A stretch of 6,129 nucleotides of DNA, from assembly GCA_023424235.1 (NCBI GenBank), contig JAFAEB010000336.1, forward strand, positions 1-6,129. The letters run 5' to 3'. Made by a program: the position numbers and the translations under genes. Source of the stretch: Bacillota bacterium (GTDB lineage: Bacteria; Bacillota; Clostridia; Lachnospirales; Lachnospiraceae). The notes beneath the pieces are model-generated. The model did no database searches. It was not told the DNA's origin and was given only the letters and a program-made list of their open reading frames with translations. Shown piece by piece: positions 1-5,952 of this stretch. Position 1 is the stretch's first letter, and each line of letters starts with the position of its first letter.

Positions 1-599
1 CCACCAAGTCTATTGTCACCGCTAGTTGCAAGTACTTCGATAACGCCATCACCAATTTCGATAATAGATACGTCGAAAGTACCACCACCTAAGTCATATA
101 CCATGATTTTTTGTTCATGTTCATTATCAAGACCATATGCAAGGGCTGCTGCAGTTGGTTCGTTAATAATTCTCTTAACATCAAGACCCGCAATTTTACC
201 AGCATCTTTTGTTGCCTGTCTTTGAGCATCGTTAAAGTAAGCAGGAACTGTAATAACTGCTTCTGTAACATTTTCACCTAAATAGCTTTCTGCATCTGCT
301 TTTAATTTTTGAAGAATCATTGCAGAAATTTCTTGAGGTGTATATTTTTTATCATCGATAGATACCTTGTAATTAGTACCCATATGTCTCTTAATAGAAG
401 AGATTGTTTTATCTGCATTGGTAACTGCTTGACGTTTTGCAGGTTCACCTACTAATCTTTCTCCAGTCTTTGTAAATGCAACTACGGATGGAGTTGTTCT
501 TGCACCTTCTGTGTTAGCGATAACAACAGGTTTTCCACCTTCCATAACAGCTACACATGAGTTAGTTGTTCCTAAGTCAATTCCTATGATTTTACCCAT
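1..599 (-). CDS. dnaK: Chaperone DnaK (Hsp70), N-terminal part; 3' end beyond the left edge
   Basis: Encodes the first 199 residues of the cytoplasmic ATP-dependent chaperone DnaK, which binds and refolds unfolded polypeptides together with DnaJ and GrpE. The visible part is roughly half of the ATPase domain. It has the phosphate-1 loop IGIDLGTTNSCVAV (residues 5-18), VITVPAYFNDAQRQAT (115-130), INEPTAAALAYG (145-156) and the phosphate-2 motif DLGGGTFDVSII (169-180). Between IKRHMG (about residue 70) and the YTPQEIS segment (from 86) the protein is about 24 residues shorter than E. coli DnaK, the known signature of Gram-positive Hsp70. The ATG follows a strong AGGAGG. The gene is third in the hrcA-grpE-dnaK operon, 93 nt after grpE, and has no CIRCE of its own, so heat-shock control should come from the operator before hrcA. 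The frame stays open to the window edge, so the truncation is only the window boundary. Confidence 0.98.
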   Translation of the reverse strand, partial: MGKIIGIDLGTTNSCVAVMEGGKPVVIANTEGARTTPSVVAFTKTGERLVGEPAKRQAVTNADKTISSIKRHMGTNYKVSIDDKKYTPQEISAMILQKLKADAESYLGENVTEAVITVPAYFNDAQRQATKDAGKIAGLDVKRIINEPTAAALAYGLDNEHEQKIMVYDLGGGTFDVSIIEIGDGVIEVLATSGDNRLG

Positions 600-607
600 A
601 ATCTATT

Positions 608-613
608 CCTCCT
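608..613 (-). promoter_or_regulatory. dnaK ribosome binding site
   Basis: AGGAGG on the minus strand lies 8 nt before the dnaK ATG. It is the strongest Shine-Dalgarno sequence in the window, which fits the high expression expected of DnaK. Confidence 0.9.
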
Positions 614-692
614 ATAATTAATCAACCTAATATTAAATTCTTATATTACGATTTCTATTTCGAATTCTTATTATTTTACTATATCATACTTA

Positions 693-1337
693 CTAATTTA
701 CTACCTTTACCATACTATGTCGTACTACTGTGTCTTTAAACATATAGCCTTTTAAAAACTCTTCCGCTACTATATTATCACCTAATTCAGCGTCTTCCGC
801 ATGCATTACTGCATTGTGGAAATTAGGATCAAATTCCTTACCTACTGCTTCGATTTGCTTTAATCCAGCCTCAGAAAGAGTTGTTACTAGTTGTTTATAA
901 ATCTTTTCAATTCCTTGTGCAAAAGCACCTTCTTTTTCTTCTTCCGATAAAACGCTAAGGCCTCTTTCAAAATTATCGACAACTGGAAGTACTTTTTCAA
1001 TGATTCCCTTTGCTCCCATATCAAACATTTGAGATTTTTCTTTTTCAGAACGTTTACGGAAGTTATCAAATTCAGCCATAGTTCTTATTAATCTATCATT
1101 TAGTTCATCTATCTTTAAATCTTTCTTATCTTTTTTATCCTTTTTATCTTTCTTAAAGAAAGAAGATTTTGAACCTTTTTGCTCTTCAGAACCCTCATTC
1201 ACTAAATCTTCTGAAACTTCTTCTTTGCTATCCTCTGATTCTACTGATTCGTTAGCTGTAGTATCCTCATCTATTTCTTCATGTAGCATCTCTTCTTGGT
1301 TTAGCATCTCATCTGTTGATAAATCCTTATCTTCCAC
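693..1337 (-). CDS. grpE: GrpE, nucleotide exchange factor of DnaK
   Basis: A 214-residue cytoplasmic co-chaperone that forms dimers, releases ADP from DnaK and acts as a thermosensor in the family. The layout is: a very acidic, probably disordered N-terminus (residues 1-56); a lysine-rich tract of four KKD units (62-73); the long dimerising helix containing MAEFDNFRKRSEKEK (87-101) and LPVVDNFERGL (117-127); and the C-terminal beta domain. The C-terminal family signature runs from FDPNFHNAV (169-177) to GYMFKDTVVRHSMVKV (197-212). The length is in the usual range, at the long end because of the N-terminal tail. The start is a GTG (initiator Met), chosen because AAGGTGG lies 7 nt upstream; the next in-frame ATG is codon 11 and would only trim the disordered tail. 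The gene begins 18 nt after the hrcA stop, so it is co-transcribed with hrcA. It ends in TAG. Confidence 0.97.
   Translation of the reverse strand: MEDKDLSTDEMLNQEEMLHEEIDEDTTANESVESEDSKEEVSEDLVNEGSEEQKGSKSSFFKKDKKDKKDKKDLKIDELNDRLIRTMAEFDNFRKRSEKEKSQMFDMGAKGIIEKVLPVVDNFERGLSVLSEEEKEGAFAQGIEKIYKQLVTTLSEAGLKQIEAVGKEFDPNFHNAVMHAEDAELGDNIVAEEFLKGYMFKDTVVRHSMVKVVN
1119..1154 (-). repeat. Four-unit 9-bp repeat within grpE (KKD tract)
   Basis: Codons 62-73 of grpE are four consecutive Lys-Lys-Asp triplets, built from near-identical 9-bp units that differ only at AAA/AAG positions. The tract sits at the junction between the acidic tail and the dimerising helix. Slippage here would change the length in steps of three residues without breaking the frame. 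Confidence 0.85.
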
Positions 1338-1344
1338 CTTACAA

Positions 1345-1351
1345 CCACCTT
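1345..1351 (-). promoter_or_regulatory. grpE ribosome binding site supporting a GTG start
   Basis: AAGGTGG on the minus strand matches AAGGAGG at six of seven positions and lies 7 nt before the GTG of grpE, in the 18-nt gap after hrcA. This is the main reason for choosing the GTG over the ATG at codon 11. Confidence 0.75.
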
Positions 1352-1355
1352 TCCC

Positions 1356-2399
1356 TTAATCCTTAGGTTTTTTCTTAAATATTTCATCTAACTGCAACAT
1401 AAGTGTGTGCAGGGTTGAGACTACTTTGTCATAATCCATTCGTTTTGGCCCAATAATGCCAATTTTACCATATACACCTTCTTCAATTTCATAAGTTGCT
1501 GTTACTACAGAGCAATCCTTCATAGCTTCAACTGGTGTTTCACTTCCAATATATACTTGAATTCCTTTTGAGTCAGTTAAGACACCATTGGAATTACTTG
1601 TAATTAATTCAGTAAGTTGATTTTTTTCTTCAAAGGTATCTAATAATTCTGTTACCTTATCCATATCCGTAAGCTCTGGATATTTAAGCATATTCGTTGC
1701 ACCACTAGTAAATATCTCTACTTCATCTTCTTCACTAATTGCCTGTGCTATGGCATCTAAAATATCACTTACCAAGTTATTGTAGTTACCAGCTTGTTCT
1801 TTTATCTTTTGAATAACAGTCATATTAATCTCTGCTAAATCAAGTCCTTGAAGGAAGGTATTAAAGACAATATTTAATTTAAGAATTATTTCTTTGTCAA
1901 GTAAAATATTTGTGTTAATTATTTTATTTTTTACAATATTGCCTTCTATCAGTATAACAGTAAGCAATTGATTTGCATCCACTTCGGTTAATTGAATAAA
2001 CTTAACTTTCTTACTTCTGTATCTTGGTTTTGATACTAAGGTCGCGTAATTTGTGTTATTAGCAAGAAGCTTTGCAATTTGCTTTAATAACAAATCCATC
2101 TTATCTGACTTCTCTAATAATAACTCCTTCATATCTTCTACTTCTTGAATCTTAGCTTCAAGCATCATATCGACATATAACCGATAGCCCTTATCTGAAG
2201 GTATACGTCCTGCAGAAGTATGTGGCTGAACAATATATCCTAATTCCTCTAAATCAGCCATTTCATTGCGGATAGTTGCGGAGCTTAGATTTAAATCGGT
2301 ATACTTAGAAATAGTTCTAGAACCAACTGGTTCGCCAGTCTCTAGATAGTTCTTAATAATTGCCTGTAAGATTTTTAATTTTCTTTCATCCAATTCCAT
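1356..2399 (-). CDS. hrcA: HrcA, heat-inducible transcription repressor
   Basis: A 347-residue DNA-binding repressor, normal length for the family, that binds the CIRCE operator and is kept active by GroE chaperonins in Gram-positive bacteria. The N-terminal winged helix-turn-helix covers about residues 1-77. It includes the family-typical ETGEPVGSRTISK (20-32), SSATIRNEMADLEELGYI (39-56), the recognition-helix region, and HTSAGRIPSDKGYRLYVD (60-77). The rest matches the effector and dimerisation region of HrcA, with the family-like IQVYIGSE and GKIGIIGPKRMDY segments near the C-terminus. The ATG has AGGAG 7 nt upstream. A perfect CIRCE lies 24 nt upstream of the start, so the gene is autoregulated. 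It is the first gene of the hrcA-grpE-dnaK heat-shock operon. It ends in TAA. Confidence 0.98.
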   Translation of the reverse strand: MELDERKLKILQAIIKNYLETGEPVGSRTISKYTDLNLSSATIRNEMADLEELGYIVQPHTSAGRIPSDKGYRLYVDMMLEAKIQEVEDMKELLLEKSDKMDLLLKQIAKLLANNTNYATLVSKPRYRSKKVKFIQLTEVDANQLLTVILIEGNIVKNKIINTNILLDKEIILKLNIVFNTFLQGLDLAEINMTVIQKIKEQAGNYNNLVSDILDAIAQAISEEDEVEIFTSGATNMLKYPELTDMDKVTELLDTFEEKNQLTELITSNSNGVLTDSKGIQVYIGSETPVEAMKDCSVVTATYEIEEGVYGKIGIIGPKRMDYDKVVSTLHTLMLQLDEIFKKKPKD

Positions 2400-2406
2400 C
2401 TAATCA

Positions 2407-2411
2407 CTCCT
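2407..2411 (-). promoter_or_regulatory. hrcA ribosome binding site
   Basis: AGGAG on the minus strand, 7 nt before the hrcA ATG and 11 nt downstream of the CIRCE in the transcript. Confidence 0.85.
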
Positions 2412-2422
2412 ATTCTTGATTG

Positions 2423-2449
2423 TTAGCACTCACTTGATTAGAGTGCTAA
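2423..2449 (-). promoter_or_regulatory. CIRCE operator (HrcA binding site)
   Basis: TTAGCACTC, nine bases, then GAGTGCTAA: a perfect match to the CIRCE consensus with canonical 9-nt spacing. It lies between the promoter and the hrcA ATG, at about +7 to +33 from the predicted transcription start, the usual place for HrcA to block transcription. In the mRNA leader the same sequence can fold into a 9-bp hairpin. It predicts heat-inducible expression of hrcA, grpE and dnaK under HrcA control. Confidence 0.97.
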
Positions 2450-2462
2450 TATCTTTATACAT

Positions 2463-2491
2463 AAAATAGCACTCTTCATTTATTTTGTCAA
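2463..2491 (-). promoter_or_regulatory. SigmaA-type promoter of the hrcA-grpE-dnaK operon
   Basis: On the minus strand a perfect -35 TTGACA (2486-2491) is followed by a 17-bp spacer and a -10 TATTTT (2463-2468, four of six consensus bases). The start of transcription should fall near 2456, giving a leader of about 57 nt that contains the CIRCE. The perfect -35, exact spacing and position just before CIRCE make this convincing despite the weak -10. Confidence 0.85.
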
Positions 2492-2501
2492 GTGCTATTT
2501 T
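2463..2501. repeat. Perfect 11-bp inverted repeat over the hrcA promoter, CIRCE-like half-sites
   Basis: On the minus strand AAAATAGCACT (2491-2501) and AGTGCTATTTT (2463-2473) are exact reverse complements separated by 17 nt. The arms share the core TAGCACT/AGTGCTA with CIRCE, but the gap between cores is 17 nt rather than 11. One arm ends at the first base of the -35 and the other contains the -10. In readthrough RNA from hemW it could form an A-flanked, U-ending hairpin and act as a weak terminator. Whether it binds HrcA is unknown. Confidence 0.8.
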
Positions 2502-2529
2502 ACAAAAAATATGATTAAATTTTTACTTA

Positions 2530-3810
2530 CTAGTCTATTAAAAATCTAGACATAACAAGATTACTTAAATCAATTCCTTTATCAGTTAAGCAGAGCTTAT
2601 CTTCTTTCATCATCAATAGCCCTTCTTCTATTGTTCGATTAATAACCTCATCATATACGTCGAGAATCGATAAACCAAATATTTTTTTAAATTCATTGAT
2701 ACGAATTCCTTGCTTCATACGCAAACCTAAAAAAACAAACTCTTCCATCTGATTCTTTTCTGTAAGAGTTATGACATCACGCTTAATATCCTTTTTTTGA
2801 TTGATTAAATCAATATAGCTTTTAATATCTTTTTCGTTTGAATATCTTACGTTATTAATAAAAGAAGCAGAACCAAGGCCAATACCTAAGTATTCTTTTC
2901 TAGTCCAATATATAATATTATGCTTACATTCATAGCCTTCTTTTGCATAATTAGAGATCTCATATTGATGATAACCACATTTTTCTAAGAATTTCTTTGT
3001 AACATCATAAATGTCTCGGTCTAGATTCTCGTCTAAATCTTCCTCCGTATATCTTGCATAAAATGGTGTATCTTCTTCAACAATTAAACTATAGGCTGAT
3101 ATATGGCTTGGATTTAAAGAGGTTACTTCTTCTAAGGAACCTATCCAATCATTTAGATTTTGAAATGGTAGTCCTGACATTAAGTCAACATTAATATTAG
3201 TAAAGCCAAGCTCTTTTGCTAATAAGAAGTTTTCCTTAAACTGCTCATAGCTATGAATCCTTCCCAAAAGCTTTAGTTCCCTATTATGGACGGATTGTAG
3301 TCCAAAGCTAAGACGATTGATACCAGCCTCTTTATAAGCGATTAATTTATCTTTTGATATGGTACCTGGATTAATCTCAATCGATATCTCTGCATCCTTA
3401 TGGATATGAAAGGTTTCTTTAAGAGCGATTAGAACCTCTTTCATTATCCTACCTTCAATTAAGGATGGGGTTCCACCACCTATGAATATCGTTTTAATAG
3501 AATAATCCTTATACCCTGTATAAGTTTTTATCTCCTTTATCAAAGCCTCCATATATTGCTTCATAGTCGTAGCATCCATAGGAGAGGATAAGAAATCACA
3601 ATAATCACATTTTTTAGCGCAAAAAGGGATGTGTAAATAAAGACTTAAATCTTTTCCATCCTTTAATTCATTTGCTTCTATATCTATAGTTTCAAATTTA
3701 TTCATTTCTAACTTATTAATTTCTAATTTATTTTCATTCCCTGCAAATTCATTATTATCTATTTTATCATCTTTTATTTCATCATCTTTTATTTCATTAA
3801 CGTAAGTCAC
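2530..3810 (-). CDS. hemW: HemW, radical SAM heme chaperone (formerly HemN-like)
   Basis: A 426-residue protein from the GTG chosen here, in the family that binds heme and carries a 4Fe-4S cluster with S-adenosylmethionine; it is often mislabelled oxygen-independent coproporphyrinogen III oxidase. The family-typical start LSLYLHIPFCAKKCDYCDF carries the cluster motif CxxxCxxC (Cys64, 68, 71). The base after the motif is Asp-Phe, without the extra cysteine of true HemN, which favours HemW. Further motifs are GGGTPS (111-116), EINPGT (145-150), NRLSFGLQS (165-173) and the C-terminal KHNIIYW with GIGLGSASF. The first ~55 residues are an unusual repeat-built extension not needed by the family. 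The start is uncertain: the ATG at 3825 is in frame (431 residues) but has no ribosome binding site, whereas the GTG at 3810 has AAGGAG 5 nt upstream. It lies 3' of lepA, probably in the same transcript, and ends with tandem stops TAG TAA. Confidence 0.93.
   Translation of the reverse strand: MTYVNEIKDDEIKDDKIDNNEFAGNENKLEINKLEMNKFETIDIEANELKDGKDLSLYLHIPFCAKKCDYCDFLSSPMDATTMKQYMEALIKEIKTYTGYKDYSIKTIFIGGGTPSLIEGRIMKEVLIALKETFHIHKDAEISIEINPGTISKDKLIAYKEAGINRLSFGLQSVHNRELKLLGRIHSYEQFKENFLLAKELGFTNINVDLMSGLPFQNLNDWIGSLEEVTSLNPSHISAYSLIVEEDTPFYARYTEEDLDENLDRDIYDVTKKFLEKCGYHQYEISNYAKEGYECKHNIIYWTRKEYLGIGLGSASFINNVRYSNEKDIKSYIDLINQKKDIKRDVITLTEKNQMEEFVFLGLRMKQGIRINEFKKIFGLSILDVYDEVINRTIEEGLLMMKEDKLCLTDKGIDLSNLVMSRFLID
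3651..3795 (-). repeat. Degenerate 15-bp repeats encoding a five-residue-period HemW extension
   Basis: Two exact copies of the 15-mer GAAATAAAAGATGAT (3766-3780 and 3781-3795) begin the tract. A diverged third unit follows, and then three related units encoding NKLEI, NKLEM and NKFET (3688-3732). In the protein a hydrophobic residue recurs every five positions (I, I, I, F, then after one 7-residue step L, L, F, I, L) among Lys, Glu, Asp and Asn. The tract ends just before the conserved LSLYLHIPFC start of the HemW domain. Confidence 0.85.
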
Positions 3811-3815
3811 GATGG

Positions 3816-3821
3816 CTCCTT
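3816..3821 (-). promoter_or_regulatory. hemW ribosome binding site that favours the GTG start
   Basis: AAGGAG (within GGAAGGAG) on the minus strand lies 5 nt before GTG 3810, slightly close but workable. It lies inside the coding sequence if the ATG at 3825 were used, and that ATG has only CCCTTATTATA upstream. It also leaves the ribosome site 12 nt clear of the upstream hairpin. Confidence 0.6.
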
Positions 3822-3833
3822 CCATTATAATAA

Positions 3834-3913
3834 GGGTTGTGGCAAATAATCATCTAGCAATATTCGTGAAAATGCCACGAAACAAAGTTAATTTGACTTA
3901 TTTGCAACAACCC
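3834..3913. repeat. 80-bp imperfect inverted repeat filling the lepA-hemW gap (MITE-like or RNA hairpin)
   Basis: The plus-strand arm GGGTTGTGGCAAATAA (3834-3849) and its partner TTATTTGCAACAACCC (3898-3913) pair over 16 bp with one mismatch (3841 against 3906). A second, nearly concentric stem TTCGTG/CACGAA (3863-3868 and 3876-3881) encloses a 7-nt loop. The ends resemble terminal inverted repeats of insertion sequences (GTTGCAAAT-type), and ATA occurs on both sides of an 82-bp version (3833-3914), possibly a target duplication but short enough to be chance. There is no coding capacity. As lepA-hemW RNA it would fold into a long hairpin just before the hemW ribosome binding site; the weak UUAUUAUA tail argues against a strong terminator. 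Confidence 0.7.
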
Positions 3914-3927
3914 CATAGATTTACTAT

Positions 3928-5733
3928 CTATTTGTCATCAAGTTTTAATACACTCATAAATGCTTGTTGTGGTATTTCAACATTACCAACTTGTCTCATA
4001 CGTTTCTTACCTTCTTTTTGTTTTTCAAGAAGTTTTCTCTTACGGCTAATGTCACCACCATAACATTTTGCAAGTACGTCTTTACGCATGGCTTTTACTG
4101 TTTCTCTAGCAATTACCTTACTACCAATTGCAGCTTGAATTGGTATTTCGAATAATTGTCTTGGAATTTCATCCTTTAGCTTTTCACACATTCTTCTACC
4201 ACGTTCATAAGCAGTTTCTCCATGTACAATAAAGGATAGGGCATCCACTTCTTCTTTATTAATTAGGATGTCCAATTTAACTAATTCAGATTGCTCATAG
4301 CCTTTCATTTCATAGTCAAAGGAAGCATATCCTCTGGAACGTGATTTTAGGGCATCAAAGAAATCATATATAATTTCATTTAAAGGTAGATCATATTTTA
4401 ATAATGCTCTTGTTTCCTCCATGTATTCCATACCAAGATAAACACCACGTCTTTCTTGACATAGACTCATAATGGCCCCAACAAATTCTGTTGTTACCAT
4501 GATTTCAGCATGAACAATCGGCTCCTCCATAAATTGAATGTTAGAAGGATCCGGTAAATTAGATGGATTGGTAATTTCAATTACATCTCCATCGGTTTTA
4601 TGAACTTTATAGATAACGCTTGGTGCAGTGGTTACAATGTCTAGATTGTATTCACGTTCTAGTCTTTCTTGTATGATTTCAAGATGTAATAATCCTAAGA
4701 AACCACAACGATAACCAAACCCAAGTGCTATGGAGGTTTCCGGTTCAAATTGAAGGGCTGCATCATTTAATTGAAGTTTTTCTAAAGCATCTCTTAGGTC
4801 TGGATATTTGGAACCATCTGCAGGGTACATACCACAGTACACCATAGAATTTACCTTTTTATAACCTGGTAGGGCTTCTTTACATGGATTTTTAGCATCT
4901 GTAACCGTATCACCTACACGAGTATCTTTAACATTCTTAAGACTTGCAGTAATGTAACCTACCATACCTGCTGATAATTCATCACATGGGATAAATTGAC
5001 CAGCACCAAAAGTTCCAAGCTCAACTACTTCCGCTTTCACACCAGTAGCCATCATCTTTAATTCAGTACCTCTTGAAACCTTACCTTGCATAATTCTACA
5101 AAAGATAATAACTCCTTTATATGAATCGTACTTTGAGTCAAAAATCAGAGCTTGTAATGGTGCATTTTCATCACCCTTTGGTGGTGAAATCTTTGATACG
5201 ATTTGCTCTAATACTTCTTCTATATTAATACCATTCTTTGCAGAGATTAAAGGTGCATCCTGTGCTTCTAATCCAATTACATCTTCAATTTCTGCTTTTA
5301 CACGCTCTGGCTCTGCACTAGGTAAGTCAATCTTATTTATTACTGGCATAATATCTAGATTATGGTCCAGTGCTAAATATACATTGGCTAAGGTCTGTGC
5401 TTCGATACCTTGCGCTGCATCTACTACTAAAATTGCACCTTCACAAGCTGCAAGACTTCTAGATACCTCATAATTAAAGTCAACATGACCTGGGGTATCA
5501 ATCAGATTAAATATATATTCTTCTCCATTTTTAGCTTTATAAACAGTACGAACTGTTTGTGCCTTAATGGTAATTCCTCGTTCTCTTTCCAAATCCATAT
5601 TGTCAAGAACTTGAGATTGCATCTCTCTCGTTGTTAATAACCCGGTCTTTTCGATAATACGATCGGCTAAGGTTGATTTTCCATGATCTATATGGGCAAT
5701 TATGCAAAAATTACGTATTTTGCTTTGATCCAT
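3928..5733 (-). CDS. lepA: LepA / elongation factor 4, ribosome-associated GTPase
   Basis: A 601-residue translational GTPase, the usual length for LepA. It acts on ribosomes; back-translocation and 30S biogenesis roles have both been reported. All G motifs are present: G1 AHIDHGKST (residues 13-21), G2 RGIT (52-55), G3 DTPGH (79-83, with catalytic His83), G4 NKID (133-136) and G5 SAK (164-166). EF-G-like domains II, III and V follow, including the GFGYRCGFLGLLHLEI stretch typical of LepA. The LepA-specific C-terminal domain ends with YGGDISRKRKLLEKQKEGKK and VEIPQQAFMSVLKLDD, which separates it from EF-G, TypA and TetM. The ATG has GGAGG 10 nt upstream and its own extended -10 promoter. It is the first gene of the probable lepA-hemW unit and stops with TAG 102 nt before the hemW ATG candidate. 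Confidence 0.99.
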   Translation of the reverse strand: MDQSKIRNFCIIAHIDHGKSTLADRIIEKTGLLTTREMQSQVLDNMDLERERGITIKAQTVRTVYKAKNGEEYIFNLIDTPGHVDFNYEVSRSLAACEGAILVVDAAQGIEAQTLANVYLALDHNLDIMPVINKIDLPSAEPERVKAEIEDVIGLEAQDAPLISAKNGINIEEVLEQIVSKISPPKGDENAPLQALIFDSKYDSYKGVIIFCRIMQGKVSRGTELKMMATGVKAEVVELGTFGAGQFIPCDELSAGMVGYITASLKNVKDTRVGDTVTDAKNPCKEALPGYKKVNSMVYCGMYPADGSKYPDLRDALEKLQLNDAALQFEPETSIALGFGYRCGFLGLLHLEIIQERLEREYNLDIVTTAPSVIYKVHKTDGDVIEITNPSNLPDPSNIQFMEEPIVHAEIMVTTEFVGAIMSLCQERRGVYLGMEYMEETRALLKYDLPLNEIIYDFFDALKSRSRGYASFDYEMKGYEQSELVKLDILINKEEVDALSFIVHGETAYERGRRMCEKLKDEIPRQLFEIPIQAAIGSKVIARETVKAMRKDVLAKCYGGDISRKRKLLEKQKEGKKRMRQVGNVEIPQQAFMSVLKLDDK

Positions 5734-5743
5734 CTTTAAAATT

Positions 5744-5748
5744 CCTCC
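5744..5748 (-). promoter_or_regulatory. lepA ribosome binding site
   Basis: GGAGG on the minus strand, 10 nt before the lepA ATG; the spacing is slightly long but the motif is strong and no competing start lies nearby. Confidence 0.85.
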
Positions 5749-5772
5749 GTAAATGAGTAGTTTATCTGTTGT

Positions 5773-5801
5773 ATTATAGCATAGACCTTCTTTGGATACA
5801 A
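5773..5801 (-). promoter_or_regulatory. Extended -10 sigmaA promoter of lepA-hemW
   Basis: On the minus strand a perfect TATAAT (5773-5778) is preceded by TGC, forming an extended -10 (TGnTATAAT). A -35 of TTGTAT (5796-5801, the TTG matches) lies 17 bp upstream. Transcription should start near 5766, giving a leader of about 33 nt. It makes lepA-hemW independent of the sporulation gene spoIIP. Confidence 0.85.
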
Positions 5802-5952
5802 GAAAAAGCGTTAGAATTACTGTTAATTGCGTACAATTCGATAGGTTTCATCTATTGATAGTTCTTAAAACCCAATCTTAATGACCACTTATACAATGTT
5901 TTATAACTTACTCTTTAAGTCGCCTCGCTTCATTATAACTTTACTACTTCAT

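Noticed and set aside
13..277. Open frames of 62-70 codons on both strands inside dnaK
   Set aside because: dnaK is unambiguous in this stretch; these are out-of-frame shadows with low-complexity translations.
887..1069. 60-codon minus-strand frame inside grpE
   Set aside because: It is a shifted frame of the conserved grpE coding region, lysine-rich only because of the A-rich sequence.
2530..3810. Annotation of hemW as oxygen-independent coproporphyrinogen III oxidase (HemN)
   Set aside because: The cluster motif is CxxxCxxC followed by Asp-Phe, lacking the additional cysteine of HemN, and the HNIIYW and GIGLGSASF segments and the lepA-hrcA context fit HemW.
3824..3829. Perfect TATAAT on the minus strand overlapping the upstream hemW ATG
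   Set aside because: No acceptable -35 lies 16-18 bp upstream, and a start 7 nt downstream would remove most of the hemW ribosome binding site.
3915..3931. ATAGAT/ATCTAT 6-bp inverted repeat over the lepA stop codon
   Set aside because: It is AT-only apart from one pair, with a 5-nt loop and no U-tract; likely chance in this composition.
3812..4063. Plus-strand open frames of 83 and 63 codons over the 3' end of lepA (to 4155)
   Set aside because: They are antisense to the well-conserved lepA C-terminal coding region, have no ribosome binding site or family resemblance, and the first also crosses the palindrome.
5802..5952. Search for a spoIIP terminator or leader element between spoIIP and the lepA promoter
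   Set aside because: Only weak pairings were found, such as AATTG/CAATT near 5824-5837, a loose GGTTT/AAACC pair and a direct repeat of AAGTTATAA. None has a stable stem with a U-tract.
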